Part shown: positions 1-10,593 of the stretch, one piece after another | Position numbering within the stretch: the first letter of the stretch is position 1 | How the letters are laid out: each line of letters opens with the position of its first letter | Program-made: the position numbers and the translations under genes | Assembly (NCBI GenBank): GCA_004802725.1 | Contig: SGPM01000012.1 | Span: forward strand, 1-64,000 | Direction of reading: 5' to 3' | Length of the DNA stretch: 64,000 bases | Source: Antrodiella citrinella | Lineage: Eukaryota; Basidiomycota; Agaricomycetes; Polyporales; Steccherinaceae | The notes under the pieces: generated by a model | What the model saw: the letters and a program-made list of their open reading frames with translations, nothing else | Told to the model about the DNA's origin: nothing | The model's database searches: none

Positions 1-318
1 GTAGGGCTGGGGGGCGGCGGCGGCGGAGGGGAAGGCGAGGCGGAGGAGGGGGTGTAGGAGGGCGTACCCGGCGATGAGGTGGGTTGTTGACCAGATGCAG
101 ATGTGGAGGGACCCGACGGCGGCGAGGAGGAGGGTGTCGGCGAGGGCGTGCGCTGCGGCGACGGTCCTGCTGCGAGCGGGGGACGAGGTTGAGGTTTGTC
201 TGAGGAGGAGGGTGTCGGTGGATGGTCAGTGCAATGACCAGGGCACTTACTGGAGATCGGAGCCGATCACGTCCTTCGAACCTATCAGTTCTTCGACTGG
301 TGTCTTCTGCGACGCCAT
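1..318 (-). CDS. Small membrane protein, tandem family copy 1 (partial)
   Basis: Only the N-terminal part is inside the window; the gene runs off the left edge. From the ATG at 318 it reads MASQKTPVEELIG, then a probable 51-nt intron (GTAAGT donor, CTCCTCAG acceptor, about 201-251), then a hydrophobic stretch containing LHICIWSTTHLIAGY. That stretch matches LHLCLWTAINLVVGH in the next gene and LHILIWTTAHLLLGH in the third, so the three are paralogues. The N-terminus also resembles that of copy 2 (shared KxTPV). I recognise no named family. Membrane location is inferred from hydrophobicity only. Confidence 0.55.
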
Positions 319-727
319 GAGGATACCAGGAAATTGGAATAGGAATTCGACTCGATGAGGGGGGACTCCAGTCGAGAAAGGGGGGAACGGGTATCTTGAG
401 ACTCGAACAACTCGGAATTACTCTTATCTCACTGATTCTCAGGACTCAACGCATGTGACTTTCACTTTCGAACGCCCACTGGCCCCTACTCTGCGATACA
501 GGCAGTGCAATCAAGGTCAAGGACCTCGGGGTAGTATATGCCGTGTGTGAAGAGACGTTGGGATTTCGTTCTTCCAGGTGAGTTAGCGTTCATAAGTGTA
601 TGTCTGACTGTTGCCACTTCTTCCAAAGACATTTCTACCTAGCGTTAAGTAGGTCCTTGAGTAATCAAAGCTGGAATCAAGTGCTCTATTCTCTTGTCTC
701 TGTAGAGCACTTGGGCGCGCCTCCGTG
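319..727. other. Intergenic, promoter side of copy 1 and 3' side of copy 2
   Basis: About 410 bases between the start of copy 1 and the stop of copy 2. I see no supported ORF, RNA gene or repeat here. Confidence 0.5.
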
Positions 728-1296
728 CTATGTGCCACCTTCGAACGCCGCCACCGCAGCTCTTCCTACAATCAACGCGCCATACGCCTCCAGCGTATGC
801 GCGCTCCTGAACCCAAAGCGTAAGTACGACTGGACCTCAAGTCCGCACCCGACAGGGTTCAAGTACATCATCACGTCCATCGCGCGGGCTCTCCACGACA
901 CCCAGCTCTCGTATCCCAGCTCTGGGTATGCGATCTTTGCAAGCAGGGTCGGACAAGTCTGTACTTGAAATCTCCTACGCGAGGACATAGGCCGAGAGAG
1001 GACGACAGCGATGAGCGTTGCTATCGCGCCGCTCCCAAGAGCTGCGAGCGAGCCGTACGCGGTGAGCGTGTTGCCGTTCGCGTACGGGTGGGTGGTCGTT
1101 GCACGATGAGGGGGAGGATGGTGTCCGACGACGAGGTTGATCGCCGTCCAGAGGCAGAGGTGGAGGAACGCGATGACTGCCACGAGCAGCGTGCCGCGGA
1201 GGGGTTAGAAGGTGGTGTCATCGCAACCCGGGGGTATGTCCTCGGACTCGACTCGCCCACCCATCCTGCGACTGGTGTCTCCTTTGACGGCTCCAT
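728..1296 (-). CDS. Small membrane protein, tandem family copy 2
   Basis: The second of three adjacent paralogues. The ATG at 1296 is chosen because MEPSKETPV resembles the start of copy 1; another in-frame ATG lies at 1362. A second exon, from about 1178 after a CAG acceptor, encodes a helix around LHLCLWTAINLVVGHH, a second hydrophobic segment (ALGSGAIATLIAVVLS) and a C-terminal block WRARAMDVMMYLNPVG...LEVQSYL. Copy 3 has the equivalent WKARLADVGLYAPPV...LVVQSYL. It ends ...VAAFEGGT. The donor of the first intron is not clear. Function unknown; probably a small integral membrane protein of roughly 180-190 residues. Confidence 0.55.
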
Positions 1297-1598
1297 GAAG
1301 ACAGGGCAAGACGTAGGAAGTAGGTCCTGTAGAGAACACTGAACTGAATACAGTGCTTTCATACATTACGGAAACGACGAGTTATGACCAGAAGTGGAGG
1401 AACGTCTGTATCTACCTCCGAGGCCGATGGGAGTGTTCTCTGAGAGGCTGCTCACGTCGCCATGACCTGGCTTAAAGTTCGAGTGGTCGGGACATCACCA
1501 GAGCATAGTGCAACGACCATACCTTGAGATCCCTCCATAACATGTCACATGTAGCGTTCTCAAACCAATATGAAAAAACAATGTGCCAGTAGCTACAG

Positions 1599-2347
1599 CT
1601 ACGCTTCCTCACTCGCAAACACCACCTCGTCATCCGGCAGTCCAGACACCAGCTTGTCCCTCTCCGCCACGTCCCACTTCTTATGCAGATGTGCGCACAA
1701 CAGCACGGCGAGCCTGCCTACGACGAGCGACACGTCCACCTCTATCCGATACCACCTGACCTCCTGCGAATACTCCTCCGCGTACAAATAACTCTGCACG
1801 ACGAGCCCCGTCGCGACCGGCGGCGCATACAGCCCCACGTCCGCCAACCGCGCCTTCCACCACGCCCGCTCCGGCTCCGTGCTCGACGCGTCGGGCGACA
1901 CGACCGCGTCGATCAGCTTCTCCCGCGTCAGCCCGTCCGTCGACAGCAGAAACTGCTTCGTGGTCGCCGCCGAGGCGAACGCGACGCCGACGACGAGGGT
2001 GACGGCGAGGCCGAGCGCCATGAACCCGCCGGCGTAGACGACGCTCCCGACGACGGCAACTTCGCAGGAGGACGCGAACGTGCTGTTTGCCAGAGGCTTG
2101 AACAGGCGGAAGATGGGGTGCACGAAGAGGTGCCCGAGGAGGAGGTGCGCGGTCGTCCAGATGAGGATGTGCAGGAATACGACGCTGGAGAGGAGGAGGA
2201 CGATGCCTATGCACTGGGTCAGGTCCCGCGTTTTAGCGTAGAGACCTCGTCTGGTGATTTCGTTAGACTTGGCATGCCCGAGATGATGATATGCGAGGGG
2301 ACGTACATTGGAACCTCCTCCGAGCCGACTTTGATAGTGATTCCCAT
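1599..2347 (-). CDS. Small membrane protein, tandem family copy 3
   Basis: The third paralogue of the tandem set. The main exon (1599 to about 2184) encodes LHILIWTTAHLLLGH, a hydrophobic run (GGFMALGLAVTLVVG), the shared block WKARLADVGLYAPPV followed by LVVQSYL, and a final helix with SLVVGRLAVLL. A hydrophilic tail ending ...VVFASEEA follows. A short first exon (ATG at 2347, MGITIKVGSEEVP) can be joined in frame with GTACGT at 2306 as donor and CTCTCCAG ending at 2185 as acceptor. This join was made by eye. Function unknown. Confidence 0.55.
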
Positions 2348-2861
2348 GAGAGAGCCCAACCCAATGATTATGCCAAGACGAAGGCTGTCAAATCGCAAAA
2401 ACGTCAAGACTGTGAGTTCTGGTGGTGATTCAGAAGATGTGCAGATACTCACCGTCAGTTGAAGTTATCTTTTGTCTGTAGAGTTTGAGCTCGGGCGAGC
2501 ACTACCAGCCACTGTATGAGAGCATAGCTTGCCTGTCAAAGGTTGCCAGGTCGAGCGCCACGGCCCGTGGTATCTATTTTGTTCATTACGTACGCCCATT
2601 TACGATGCACTCGTCGTCACCAGGCGCAGACATTGAGCAAACGCGAGATCTGGAAAGCTCGGCGGGGAGGGAAGGTCGAAGGTGTGCGTCGACGAGCAGG
2701 ATCGATCGGTGGTCTGACGATCGTCCGTGTTTTGCCTTGGCTATCCTGATACATGAATTATGTATGATACATCGGAAGCAGGTAGTATACACTGTGCATC
2801 GAGACTCTGGGTACTACTAGAGGATATGTGAAGCAGAATAAAAAACACAAACAGTCAATGT
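2348..2861. other. Intergenic region
   Basis: About 510 bases between copy 3 of the membrane family and the next minus-strand gene. The short ORFs here have no recognisable content. Nothing further seen. Confidence 0.4.
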
Positions 2862-3734
2862 TCATTTTGAGCTCCTCACCCAACCCTTCAGCTCCTGCAC
2901 CAGCCTCTTGGCCGCCACCTCCAACTTCTCATCCCTCGCCCGCTCCACCTCCACGATCGTCCTCTTCCTCTCCTTCGTCGTCAGAATCAGCCCCACCCGG
3001 CGCGACGAGAACGACACCGACAGCACCGAGAACGGCACGGGCACGGGCTGCTTCGTAGTACAGGTCCCCATCCCCGCCTCCGAATCGTCCACCACCCCCT
3101 CTCGCACGCCATGCAGCCTCACCAGGTCCTCCACTCGGCTCTTCGGCTGCATCAGGTCGAACAGGTCGCGAAAGCTCTCGTCGCGCTCGAGGTGGAACTC
3201 CGTGTCGTCCGCCCACACGTCCTCGCGGACCTTGAGCGAGATGAAGAGGTCGAGGACGCGTGTCTCCCTCTGGAGGGAGAGCACGGGGGAGTCGGTGTGG
3301 TAGGCGGACAGCGCGGAGGGTGTGTCGGGGGACGTGTTGTGGTGCGGGAAGGGGTCGGAGGTGTACGGTGCGCGGACGAGCGCAGAGTACGCTGGGAGGT
3401 ATGTCGAGCGCAGGACGTGCATGCAGGCTGTGGGGCAGAGATATCAATGACCTCATCTTTTGCCGCCAAAGACTGGATGCTACTCACCGACGTAGGTCGC
3501 TCGGTTCACCAGACGCAAGCCTACGTTCAACCAGTAAAGCGTCTTGCGTTGTTTTGCGATATCGGATTTGCGCGAGAACGTCTCGTACACGATGCGCAGC
3601 AGAATGTAGGGCGGGATGGTCGTGAGGGTCGGTTTCATAACGTGGTGCGGAAACGGAGGCGGAGGGCCTGTGTGTGTGGGGGGCACATAGGGGGGCGGGG
3701 GAGGTAGGGCCATCTTCTCGTCGAGGATAATCAT
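2862..3734 (-). CDS. Uncharacterised protein, possibly F-box-like
   Basis: Two exons. Exon 1 starts at the ATG at 3734 (an in-frame alternative M lies 7 codons on). It holds a proline-rich N-terminus and then an amphipathic segment PPYILLRIVYETFSRKS, reminiscent of the start of fungal F-box-like proteins. The intron (GTGAGT donor, CCCCACAG acceptor, about 3429-3486) joins TYV to ACMHVLRSTYLPAYSAL. The second exon has a charged C-terminal half (KERKRTIVEVERARDEKLEVA) ending ...WVRSSK. About 270 residues. It has no catalytic motif. The F-box idea is a weak inference from one segment; conserved hypothetical is the safe label. Confidence 0.55.
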
Positions 3735-4029
3735 TGCGACGAGCGGGCTGGTAGTTATAGGGACTCCGGTCAGACGATGAACGTTAAGGTTGCTATGATC
3801 GTGGTACTGCGGATAGGAAGTTGCAATCGGGAGTGCGCAGCTAACTTTGGCATCACAGAGAACGCCCTCTATATAGGAATGCTCGCAGCAAACGACGAGT
3901 GCACTAGCTGAGAGACTCGGAGACGGTCACAAGCTCAGGCTCCCGCGTAAGTTGCCGTAGTCACCCGTGCGACATACTTAGTCTATGCTCAACAGTACAG
4001 TTCACAAAATTTCAGAACCAGTCACAGAC

Positions 4030-4824
4030 TCACAGCTCATCCGCTTTCAACGACTGCACCCATATACGTAACCTCCTCCCCGTGGGCAACTCCACTTCAC
4101 CGCTGCAACGCCAAACCAAGCACCCGCCAGGCTTTTCACCACCCACCGCGGGGTCTTCTCCATCACCTGGACGACCGTCTTCAACGATCTGACCCTCGAT
4201 GCGGTCAAGTTCCGGCTCCGGCTCGAGCGCATAGAGGCTGAGAGTGACTTTGAACATGAGCTCAGCCACTGCCGTCTGGAATACGGCACCGAGGAATGCG
4301 ATCTTGATGAAGACAATAGAGCGAAGAAGACGTTGAGAGCGTCGCTATAAGACTGCGGTAGGACAGTAAAGGCCTGGATCACGATGTTCCCCGTGAGCAT
4401 TGGGAAGGCGGCGTGGTGCACCAGAAAAAGGCTGAACGGGAACATGTCTGGGGGAAGATGAGGAAGACGATGAGAGCCGTGGGGACTATCGGACCCGGGG
4501 GCCATAGCCCGAGTCTGCAAGAGCAACGGTTTGAGACGACCAGCACGTACGAACGAGATATACTTACGCTGCAGGATTCAATGCGGTGAGTTCTAAGAAT
4601 TGCATGGTGACAAGTTTCTGCGCTGACAGCCTGACAAATGGTCAGATATAAGGCCGCACATAACAAGGTGCAGGCGTCGTACCTGTCGAGCCCACGGGGG
4701 TCATGATGGGCTGAAGAAGAGGAGCGACCGAGAGGAGGCAAGTCCTCGCCACAGACACAAAGTGAACTCGAAGCACGATGACGCGTGACCAGTGAGTAAT
4801 GACCTCCCAACATTGGCAGCGCAT
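4030..4824 (-). CDS. Probable multi-exon membrane protein, uncharacterised
   Basis: A likely gene whose exon joins are only partly resolved. Exon 1 from the ATG at 4824 (MRCQCWEVITHW) can be spliced to an exon reading LVTMQFLELTALNPAA. A textbook GTAAGT donor and a TTGCAG acceptor then lead to GLWPPGPIVPTALIVFLIFP, a good transmembrane helix. Further down, SIVFIKIAFLGAVFQTAVAELMF is another hydrophobic segment, followed by an acidic, glycine-rich stretch and the end ...WVQSLKADEL. The join between these last two hydrophobic parts is unclear. Some features resemble the tandem membrane proteins at 1-2.3 kb, but I could not show homology. Confidence 0.4.
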
Positions 4825-5520
4825 TACAGTCTAAGCCAGGTCATCAGTTTATGCTGGCTGTGGTAGACGCAGTCGCGGTGGGTCTGTTCCGATCGTATGC
4901 GTACTACAGCAAGCAAACTAGCGTGGCCGGGCCATCCAGAGGAGGAGGAGTTCAACTGATCTGCAATGTATACAACAAGTATCAGCATGACAACCCCAAT
5001 ATGAACGTATGCGGAGGAGCATGTGCGTGCGTGGACCGACGTCTTGAGTGTTCGAAGAGAAGAAAATAGTCTCTGACCCCGCGGATAGATTGGGGTCAAT
5101 ACATTGCCGACGGTAGTCCGTCGTGAGCAGAATATTCACCGTCGAGTCTTTGGAAGACAACGAACGAGCTTCAGATATAGAGTTTGCCTTAGAGTCTAGA
5201 GCAAGCAAACAACTTGAAATTGACATTGCATAAACCGAATAATAGTACAATTAAAAGAAAATTCGACGCAGGATCAGATCATTCATGAAGACGATGGAAA
5301 GATGAGAAGGAGTGGCGAGCTGCATGTTGAACCGTCAATGGGAGCAGCAAGAATCACAACGAGACAAAACGGAGAGAGACAAGTTTGCAAAAAGGGAAAG
5401 CAAGAGATAGGTACGCAAGAGAGGATACAAGAAGACGACCAAGAGCAGTCGCGAATACACAAGCAGAAGACGATGACGGAAAGCAACAGGGAATATAGTA
5501 CAAGCAAATCATGCGCCCGC
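4825..5520. other. Intergenic region
   Basis: About 700 bases between two minus-strand genes. It must hold the promoter of the membrane-protein gene and the 3' UTR of the gene ending at 5521. The short ORFs look like noise. No RNA gene or repeat recognised. Confidence 0.4.
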
Positions 5521-6579
5521 TCACCGATAGCACGTAATCAAAAGGACACCAAGACCCGTCTTCTTCACCTCCTTCGCCGGCATCTTCTTCCCACCGCGAA
5601 TCGCCTTGATGAGTGCATTCCGGTTGGGGTGCATCACATTACGAAGTGCCGTGAGGCCCTTGTGCCGAACAGCGAGGTAATCGCAAACATTCAGGAAGAC
5701 ATGGGTCTTGAGCAGAGCTTTGGCCTTGTTGAGGGAACGAGGCAGGACCTCGACGGCTTTGCCCAAGGAAGCAACCTGTCCAACAGGCGCGAGGCCGAGC
5801 TCGATGATCAGAGCGTGCAGGAGCTTCAGGTTGCTCTGGTGTGCGGCGGGCGTCGGGCTCGCCAAGATTCTACGGAAAGATAGCAGTTCAGATGACCGAT
5901 CCTCACGCTCAGATGAAGATCAATGAACTCACTCATCAACATATTGGACCGCCTCCTCATACACCGACGACCCCTCAGCTTCCGAGACATCGTCCACAAC
6001 ACTCCTGAAATCATCCGAATCCGACGAAGGAGATCCGGGTGCGGGTGCAGCCGCGTTCAGCCTCGCCTGCTTCGCAACAGCGGCCGCTCTCTTCGCCTTC
6101 CTTTTTGCAGTCTTACTGGGCGAAGATGGTGCGGAAGTCGGTGCGGCAGTGGCTGCGGCACCCGCGGTGGTTGCTGCAACGGGCTTGAACTTCCTCCTCC
6201 TCGACTTCTTCGAAGCAGAGGAAGCGGAAGAAGGGGGCTGAGACATCCCGACGTTGAGATGAGATAGGGTATTGGCAAGTACCTCCACTGAGCCTGGCGC
6301 GGCTAGGGATTGGTATCGCGGAGGACGGCTGAGGACGACGACATCGTCGTCGGAAAAGGTGGCTGGGGAGGGGGCGCCCTGGCTTCGGATGAAGAGGGGT
6401 GATTGAGAGGCACCGGTGTCGTTGTCGGATAGAGACCATACGATCTCATCGTCTGAGGACGCATCAGACGAAAGATCAAGGCTTGCATACGATTCCGAAG
6501 AATCGCTGGCCTCTCGGGAGTGAACCAGGGAGAATGAATCAGGAGACAGAATGCCGGAGCCACTCATGCTCGACGTCAT
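5521..6579 (-). CDS. Conserved hypothetical, Ser/Ala-rich N-terminus with helical C-terminal domain
   Basis: Exon 1 starts at the ATG at 6579 (MTSSMSGSGILSP). It encodes a low-complexity region of about 210 residues: a Ser/Asp-rich start, then Ala/Lys-rich segments with basic clusters SRRRKFK and KRKAKRAAAVAK that could be nuclear localisation signals. The second exon (about 5521-5870) encodes a compact, probably helical domain of about 110 residues (NLKLLHALIIELGLAPVG...HVFLNVCDYLAVRHKG), ending in a basic tail ...VLLITCYR. The contrast suggests a disordered N-terminus and one folded C-terminal module. I do not recognise the family. A GTGAGC overlaps the stop, but no nearby acceptor supports another exon. 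Confidence 0.65.
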
Positions 6580-6667
6580 GAGTGTAATAGTGGATTGTAG
6601 ATCTGGAGGTGGATGCGATGGATGAGGGCGAGATGTGGTTACCAGAGGTGATTCGGGGGCAGTGGCA

Positions 6668-6786
6668 CTGTGAAGAGGTCGTCGCACAAAGACGGATTAT
6701 TTATGAAGAGGGTGAGAACGTAACAACGTTGGCAAAACAAAGAAGTCAGTATGCACGTCAAAAGGCGAAAGTGTTCCCATACTCAC
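6668..6786 (-). other. Probable 5' UTR intron of the 5521-6579 gene
   Basis: On the minus strand a GTGAGT donor at 6786 and a CCTCTTCACAG acceptor ending at 6668 enclose 119 nt, upstream of the ATG at 6579. No ATG in a good frame lies between the TATA-like box at 6903-6910 and the donor, so this fits an untranslated first exon. Confidence 0.4.
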
Positions 6787-6902
6787 AGCGAGGTGCGCCG
6801 AACGGACGTGGGTGATCGTCAACTCGCAGAGCGGATACGGAGATTTGGAATTTCGAGGAGTAATTCCGAAAAGGAGAGGCTGGGAGACTACGTCAAACGG
6901 GG

Positions 6903-6910
6903 TTTATATA
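6903..6910 (-). promoter_or_regulatory. TATA box candidate (TATATAAA)
   Basis: A perfect TATATAAA on the minus strand, about 325 bp upstream of the ATG at 6579. The distance is reasonable once the proposed 5' UTR intron (6668-6786) is removed. Confidence 0.4.
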
Positions 6911-7085
6911 GGAAACGGAGTGGCTCGGAGATCCTCCATGAGGCGGGTGGCCTGGTCTATAAAATCAGGAGACGAAGCAAAGAGAGACAACAGTCTAGCA
7001 CAACTCGCGCCTGCACGCACGGCAGCACCGCCTTGGGCCTCCCCTCGCAGAATGGTCATCATCATATCATTCGTTCGACAAAAAG

Positions 7086-9234
7086 CTACGAGCAAATTCG
7101 CCAATACACGACACTGTTGCCGTACCCACTCAACGCCCGCTGCTCAACCTCGACACCTCGTTTCCACAGCCTCCCGCTCAAATCTCGGACATCCGCACGC
7201 TTCTTTCGCAGCATGAACCTCTGTCCCTCTGCATCTTCCAGCGCCGTGGGCGAGGCCAGGCTGCCGCGTTTCCCGTTCCCCAATTGGTAGTCTTGATTGG
7301 CTCCCCACGTCAGGAGATCACGCCCTCCTCCTCCAGGCCCGGAACGTGCCAGTGTCTCGAGCGTCAGCAGAACATGACCGCTGGGCGAGATTGAAATATC
7401 GTGCGGGTGAATGGGCTGCAGGTTGTTCGTCTGCTCACTGTCTGTTGATGCGGTGTCGTATGTATGAGGTCATGCAGATAAATGAAGTGAGATGCGAAAG
7501 AGGAGCACTTACATTCCAGCAACCCGCTTACGTTCTTGGTTCGAAGAGGGGTTCCTTGCGAGTTGCTGAACAACGCGTTTCCGAGTCCTCCCCATTGACC
7601 ATTTCCACATGCCAACACATCGATGTAAGGTATTGCGGTACCGTCGGACCGTTCCACCTTGAAGAACGTCAGATCGCCACCTACAGTCGAGCTCGCGATC
7701 AGTATGACTGCTAAACCTTCCGGCTGCTATTTGCCTCACCTGCATAGACGTCGAGACATGTCGTCCGCATGGCCGCGGGAGTGTTCTTCCAGAGGATGAC
7801 TTCAGTCGGAACAGTGATCACATCGAGAGTGACATTGCCTCCCAGCCCGATCTGCCTGTACACGAGTCAGCACGACGACGTTTCACAAATCAGAAGGTCT
7901 TGGTGTACCCGAACTCATTGGCACCCCATCCAATCACTCGGCCTTGAGAGGTCTTGACAAAGCTGCTCCGACCCCCGGCCACGATCTTCTCAACTTGAAT
8001 TCCTCTCAATGCTGGGATCTCGAAGAGCCTGTCCGAGAAATGGATGCTACTATCGTCGAACGACGCCACACCATCATTACTCGGTGGCGCGTCTGAAGTA
8101 GAAGTCCTTCGAATGGCCGGCGTGGACTTTGCGTACGGATCAGCGACGGCTTTTGGGGTAAGTTCCAAGGGCCTACGGGCGTGTGGGTGGGTGATAGAGG
8201 AGTGGTTTGGGACGTCGAATTTCCGTGAACCCATCTGGCCGTGAGAATTTGCATTGAGGTTGATTGGGTGCGCGAATGTGCGTCCAGAAGACGTCAACGC
8301 CAGGAGATGGTTGTTTCCTGCAGAAATAGAGACGAATCTGGAGGGTGGAGAGCCATTTGAGTGTGTATTGCACATGCGCACAATTTGACACATACTTTTC
8401 GCCCCACGCCAACTTCTCGTTCGACGTAACCTCAGCAAAATCGTGATCTTCTTCTTCGCCCCATATCCATCCTGTTCCCCACCACGGTGCGCTTGATGGC
8501 GTCGGAGTTCCTGCTGGGAGGTTTTGCTTCGGAAGAGACGACGAGAGGACGTAAATTCTTCCGGAGGCGGACAACGCGAACACTCGAGAAGCAGTTGCTT
8601 GCAGAGCCACAATGTTCTAGCAGACAAATTTAGGAGGTGTATATAGCAAAGGTCCTCGTGAGATGTACTCACTTACCTTTCCACGTAAAGTCAGCAGTGG
8701 TTTGCCTGGAGAGGACGCCTCTCCGAAGAAACCATCACCCCATTGGTACACATCGCCTTTCGCGTCGATGCAGACAGCGTGTTCATTATGCAATGCAAGG
8801 TCACGGAGCGCGATGGACTGCAGCCACTCAATGTTCGTAGGCGTTCGCAACGTTTCCGGAGTCTGGGAGTCTGGCGACAGTACGTGGTTCCTAAGACGTA
8901 GATTAAGGATGGGTATATGCAGAGAATACATGCGTACTCACTTGTTTGAACCCCACGCTAAAGACCCCAGTGTCTCACCCTTTACGACAGTCGCTGCGGT
9001 CTTTTTGGTATTCGATTTGGATTCTTTCCCTGCGTCAGCGGGTGCGTCCAAATAGACTGTATGTTGACCAGCATATAGCAAGGATGACGCTAGTGCCACA
9101 GCAACGACAGACGTTACAGCAAGACGTCTTTGGGAAGATGGTCTTGTGCGCTGGGCTGAATGTGACGCGAAACGCTTGCTAGCGAGACGTGCCTTTCCAA
9201 CACGTTTGACGGTCTGACCCCCACCACGCAACAT
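7086..9234 (-). CDS. FMP25: Mitochondrial RCC1-repeat protein, Fmp25 type
   Basis: A protein of about 620 residues with an N-terminal presequence rich in Arg/Ser/Ala (MLRGGGQTVKRVGKARL...), then a transmembrane helix (VTSVVAVALASSLLYAG), then RCC1-type propeller repeats: VYQWGDGFFGE, GWGANEFGQIGLGG, ACGNGQWGGLGNA and TWGANQDYQLGNG. The C-terminal block LSGRLWKRGVEVEQ...GNSVVYWRIC is the ending I associate with this family. Yeast Fmp25 is a mitochondrial inner-membrane RCC1-like protein linked to bc1 complex assembly; human RCC1L is related. About eight exons; joins such as GANEFG|QIGLGG and CVDVYAG|GDLTF-type boundaries are clean GT-AG. The ATG at 9234 is the first ATG in frame. It shares a 198-bp divergent promoter with the 9433 gene. 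Confidence 0.85.
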
Positions 9235-9432
9235 GGTTGCAAATGTGCCGATAGATGAGTTTGAGAGTCGAAGGAATTCGTCGTGGTCAGAGCCAACCAA
9301 GAGCCAAGTCACGGTATTGGTGACGGAATCCCTCCGTTTGGGTGGTCATAGACGCCCATAATTGAACAGAAGTTCAGCAACTCCGTAGTTGCCTTCGACC
9401 ATTATCATCGCGTTGCGCAACGCAACTTCAAC

Positions 9433-10168
9433 ATGGGCGGCGCACCGTCGAAAGCTACGCGTCACTTTCCCAAACATACGACGCCGACCTGGGCAGGTGC
9501 TCGAACGCCACCACCTCCAACTCACCTCGATACCAAGCTAAATCTACCTCGGGCGAGCGAAACGAGAACAGCTGGTACGTGATGTATGTGCATGTGATTT
9601 GCGCGTACGTTGACGTGATGGTAAAATAGTTATCGAAGAAGATGCCAAAGACCCTCACCTTGCTGCTAACCTCACTCGTCTAGGACCCGTGCGCGTCGAC
9701 CACAACACGCTGCCCACACAGTCGGTATGCGTTCTCCTCAAGCTAGAGTAGCATATACACTCATACTTACATACTTCAGGCACTAGACCAAGTCAGCCGG
9801 ACTTTTCAATCCCGCCTCCAGTCCGAGCAAGAAGCCAATTCGTCATACGGGACCCGCAACCGCCTTGTGGTAGCCGCCTTTATGGATCTCCTCGACGAAC
9901 GAAAGGCCGCGGTGTCTCAACCCAATAGCCTGCAGAAACTGGCGGACAAGTATAACGTGGACTTGGCGAAGTTGCAGAGCGTGGCAAGATACGTGAACAG
10001 TCCAAGCGTGGATCCGGAATCGGTCTTGAGGACTGTGGGTGACGACGGGTCAGAGCGCATGACGATGAAGGTACGTGGTCCGTTGGGGTTACACTTTGAG
10101 ATCTACGCTGACTACGTGTTTTGAAATTCCTGTAGGCAACTTGGGTCGATTCATACGGAAATGCATGA
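9433..10168 (+). CDS. Small conserved hypothetical protein
   Basis: Four exons joined by GT-AG introns. The N-terminus MGGAPSKATRHFPK starts with the Met-Gly typical of N-myristoylation and is basic and proline-rich. The middle exon reads VIEEDAKDPHLAANLTRLGPVRVD. The third exon (about 9781-10071) holds the conserved core, RNRLVVAAFMDLLDERKAAV, then LQKLADKYNVDLAKLQSVAR, which looks like a small helix-turn-helix. The last exon gives ATWVDSYGNA and a TGA at 10166-10168. About 175 residues. I cannot name the family. It lies head-to-head with FMP25 (198 bp apart), so the two may be co-regulated. A mitochondrial role is conceivable from that alone and is not shown. Confidence 0.75.
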
Positions 10169-10593
10169 GACGACCGACAGGTGTCGTGCTTTCATTCACT
10201 ACCCTTGGCCTTCACCCGATACCATTGTCGACTCTGCCGACGTCTACGTCCCAACACGCGTGAACTAAGTGCATCCCCTACAATTTGTAGAAGCCGAGGT
10301 CACTGCGAGTTGCATTGCGCTATTGTCTGCTGTTGCTTGCTGTAACTCTTCGGGTCCGCAGCTCATTGGATCCACATAGGAATATCAGCGGATGTGCCAA
10401 GCACGTACTGTATCCTTCATCATCGAGACAAATAAAATCGTCTGCAATGACATAATGCTGAAAGAAAGTCGGCGGTTTCCAGATTCATCAGAAGTACTGC
10501 AACGGCGCTACAGTACTTATATAAACTCGGATTGTACTTAGTATTCCTCGAGCTCTCTGTCTTCCATCACGCGAGAATCAGCTACCAGCAACG
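10169..10593. other. Intergenic region with HNT1 promoter
   Basis: About 425 bases between two plus-strand genes. Apart from the TATA box at 10518-10525 I see no supported element. Confidence 0.5.
10518..10525 (+). promoter_or_regulatory. TATA box of HNT1 (TATATAAA)
   Basis: TATATAAA lies 69 bp before the HNT1 start codon, in a stretch with repeated AGTACT/AGTACTT words. The distance suits a core promoter with a short leader. Confidence 0.55.

Noticed and set aside
5283..5520. ORF 5283-5507 (minus) encoding a Cys/Leu-rich peptide
   Set aside because: It overlaps the expected 3' UTR of the 5521-6579 gene and shows no protein-like pattern.
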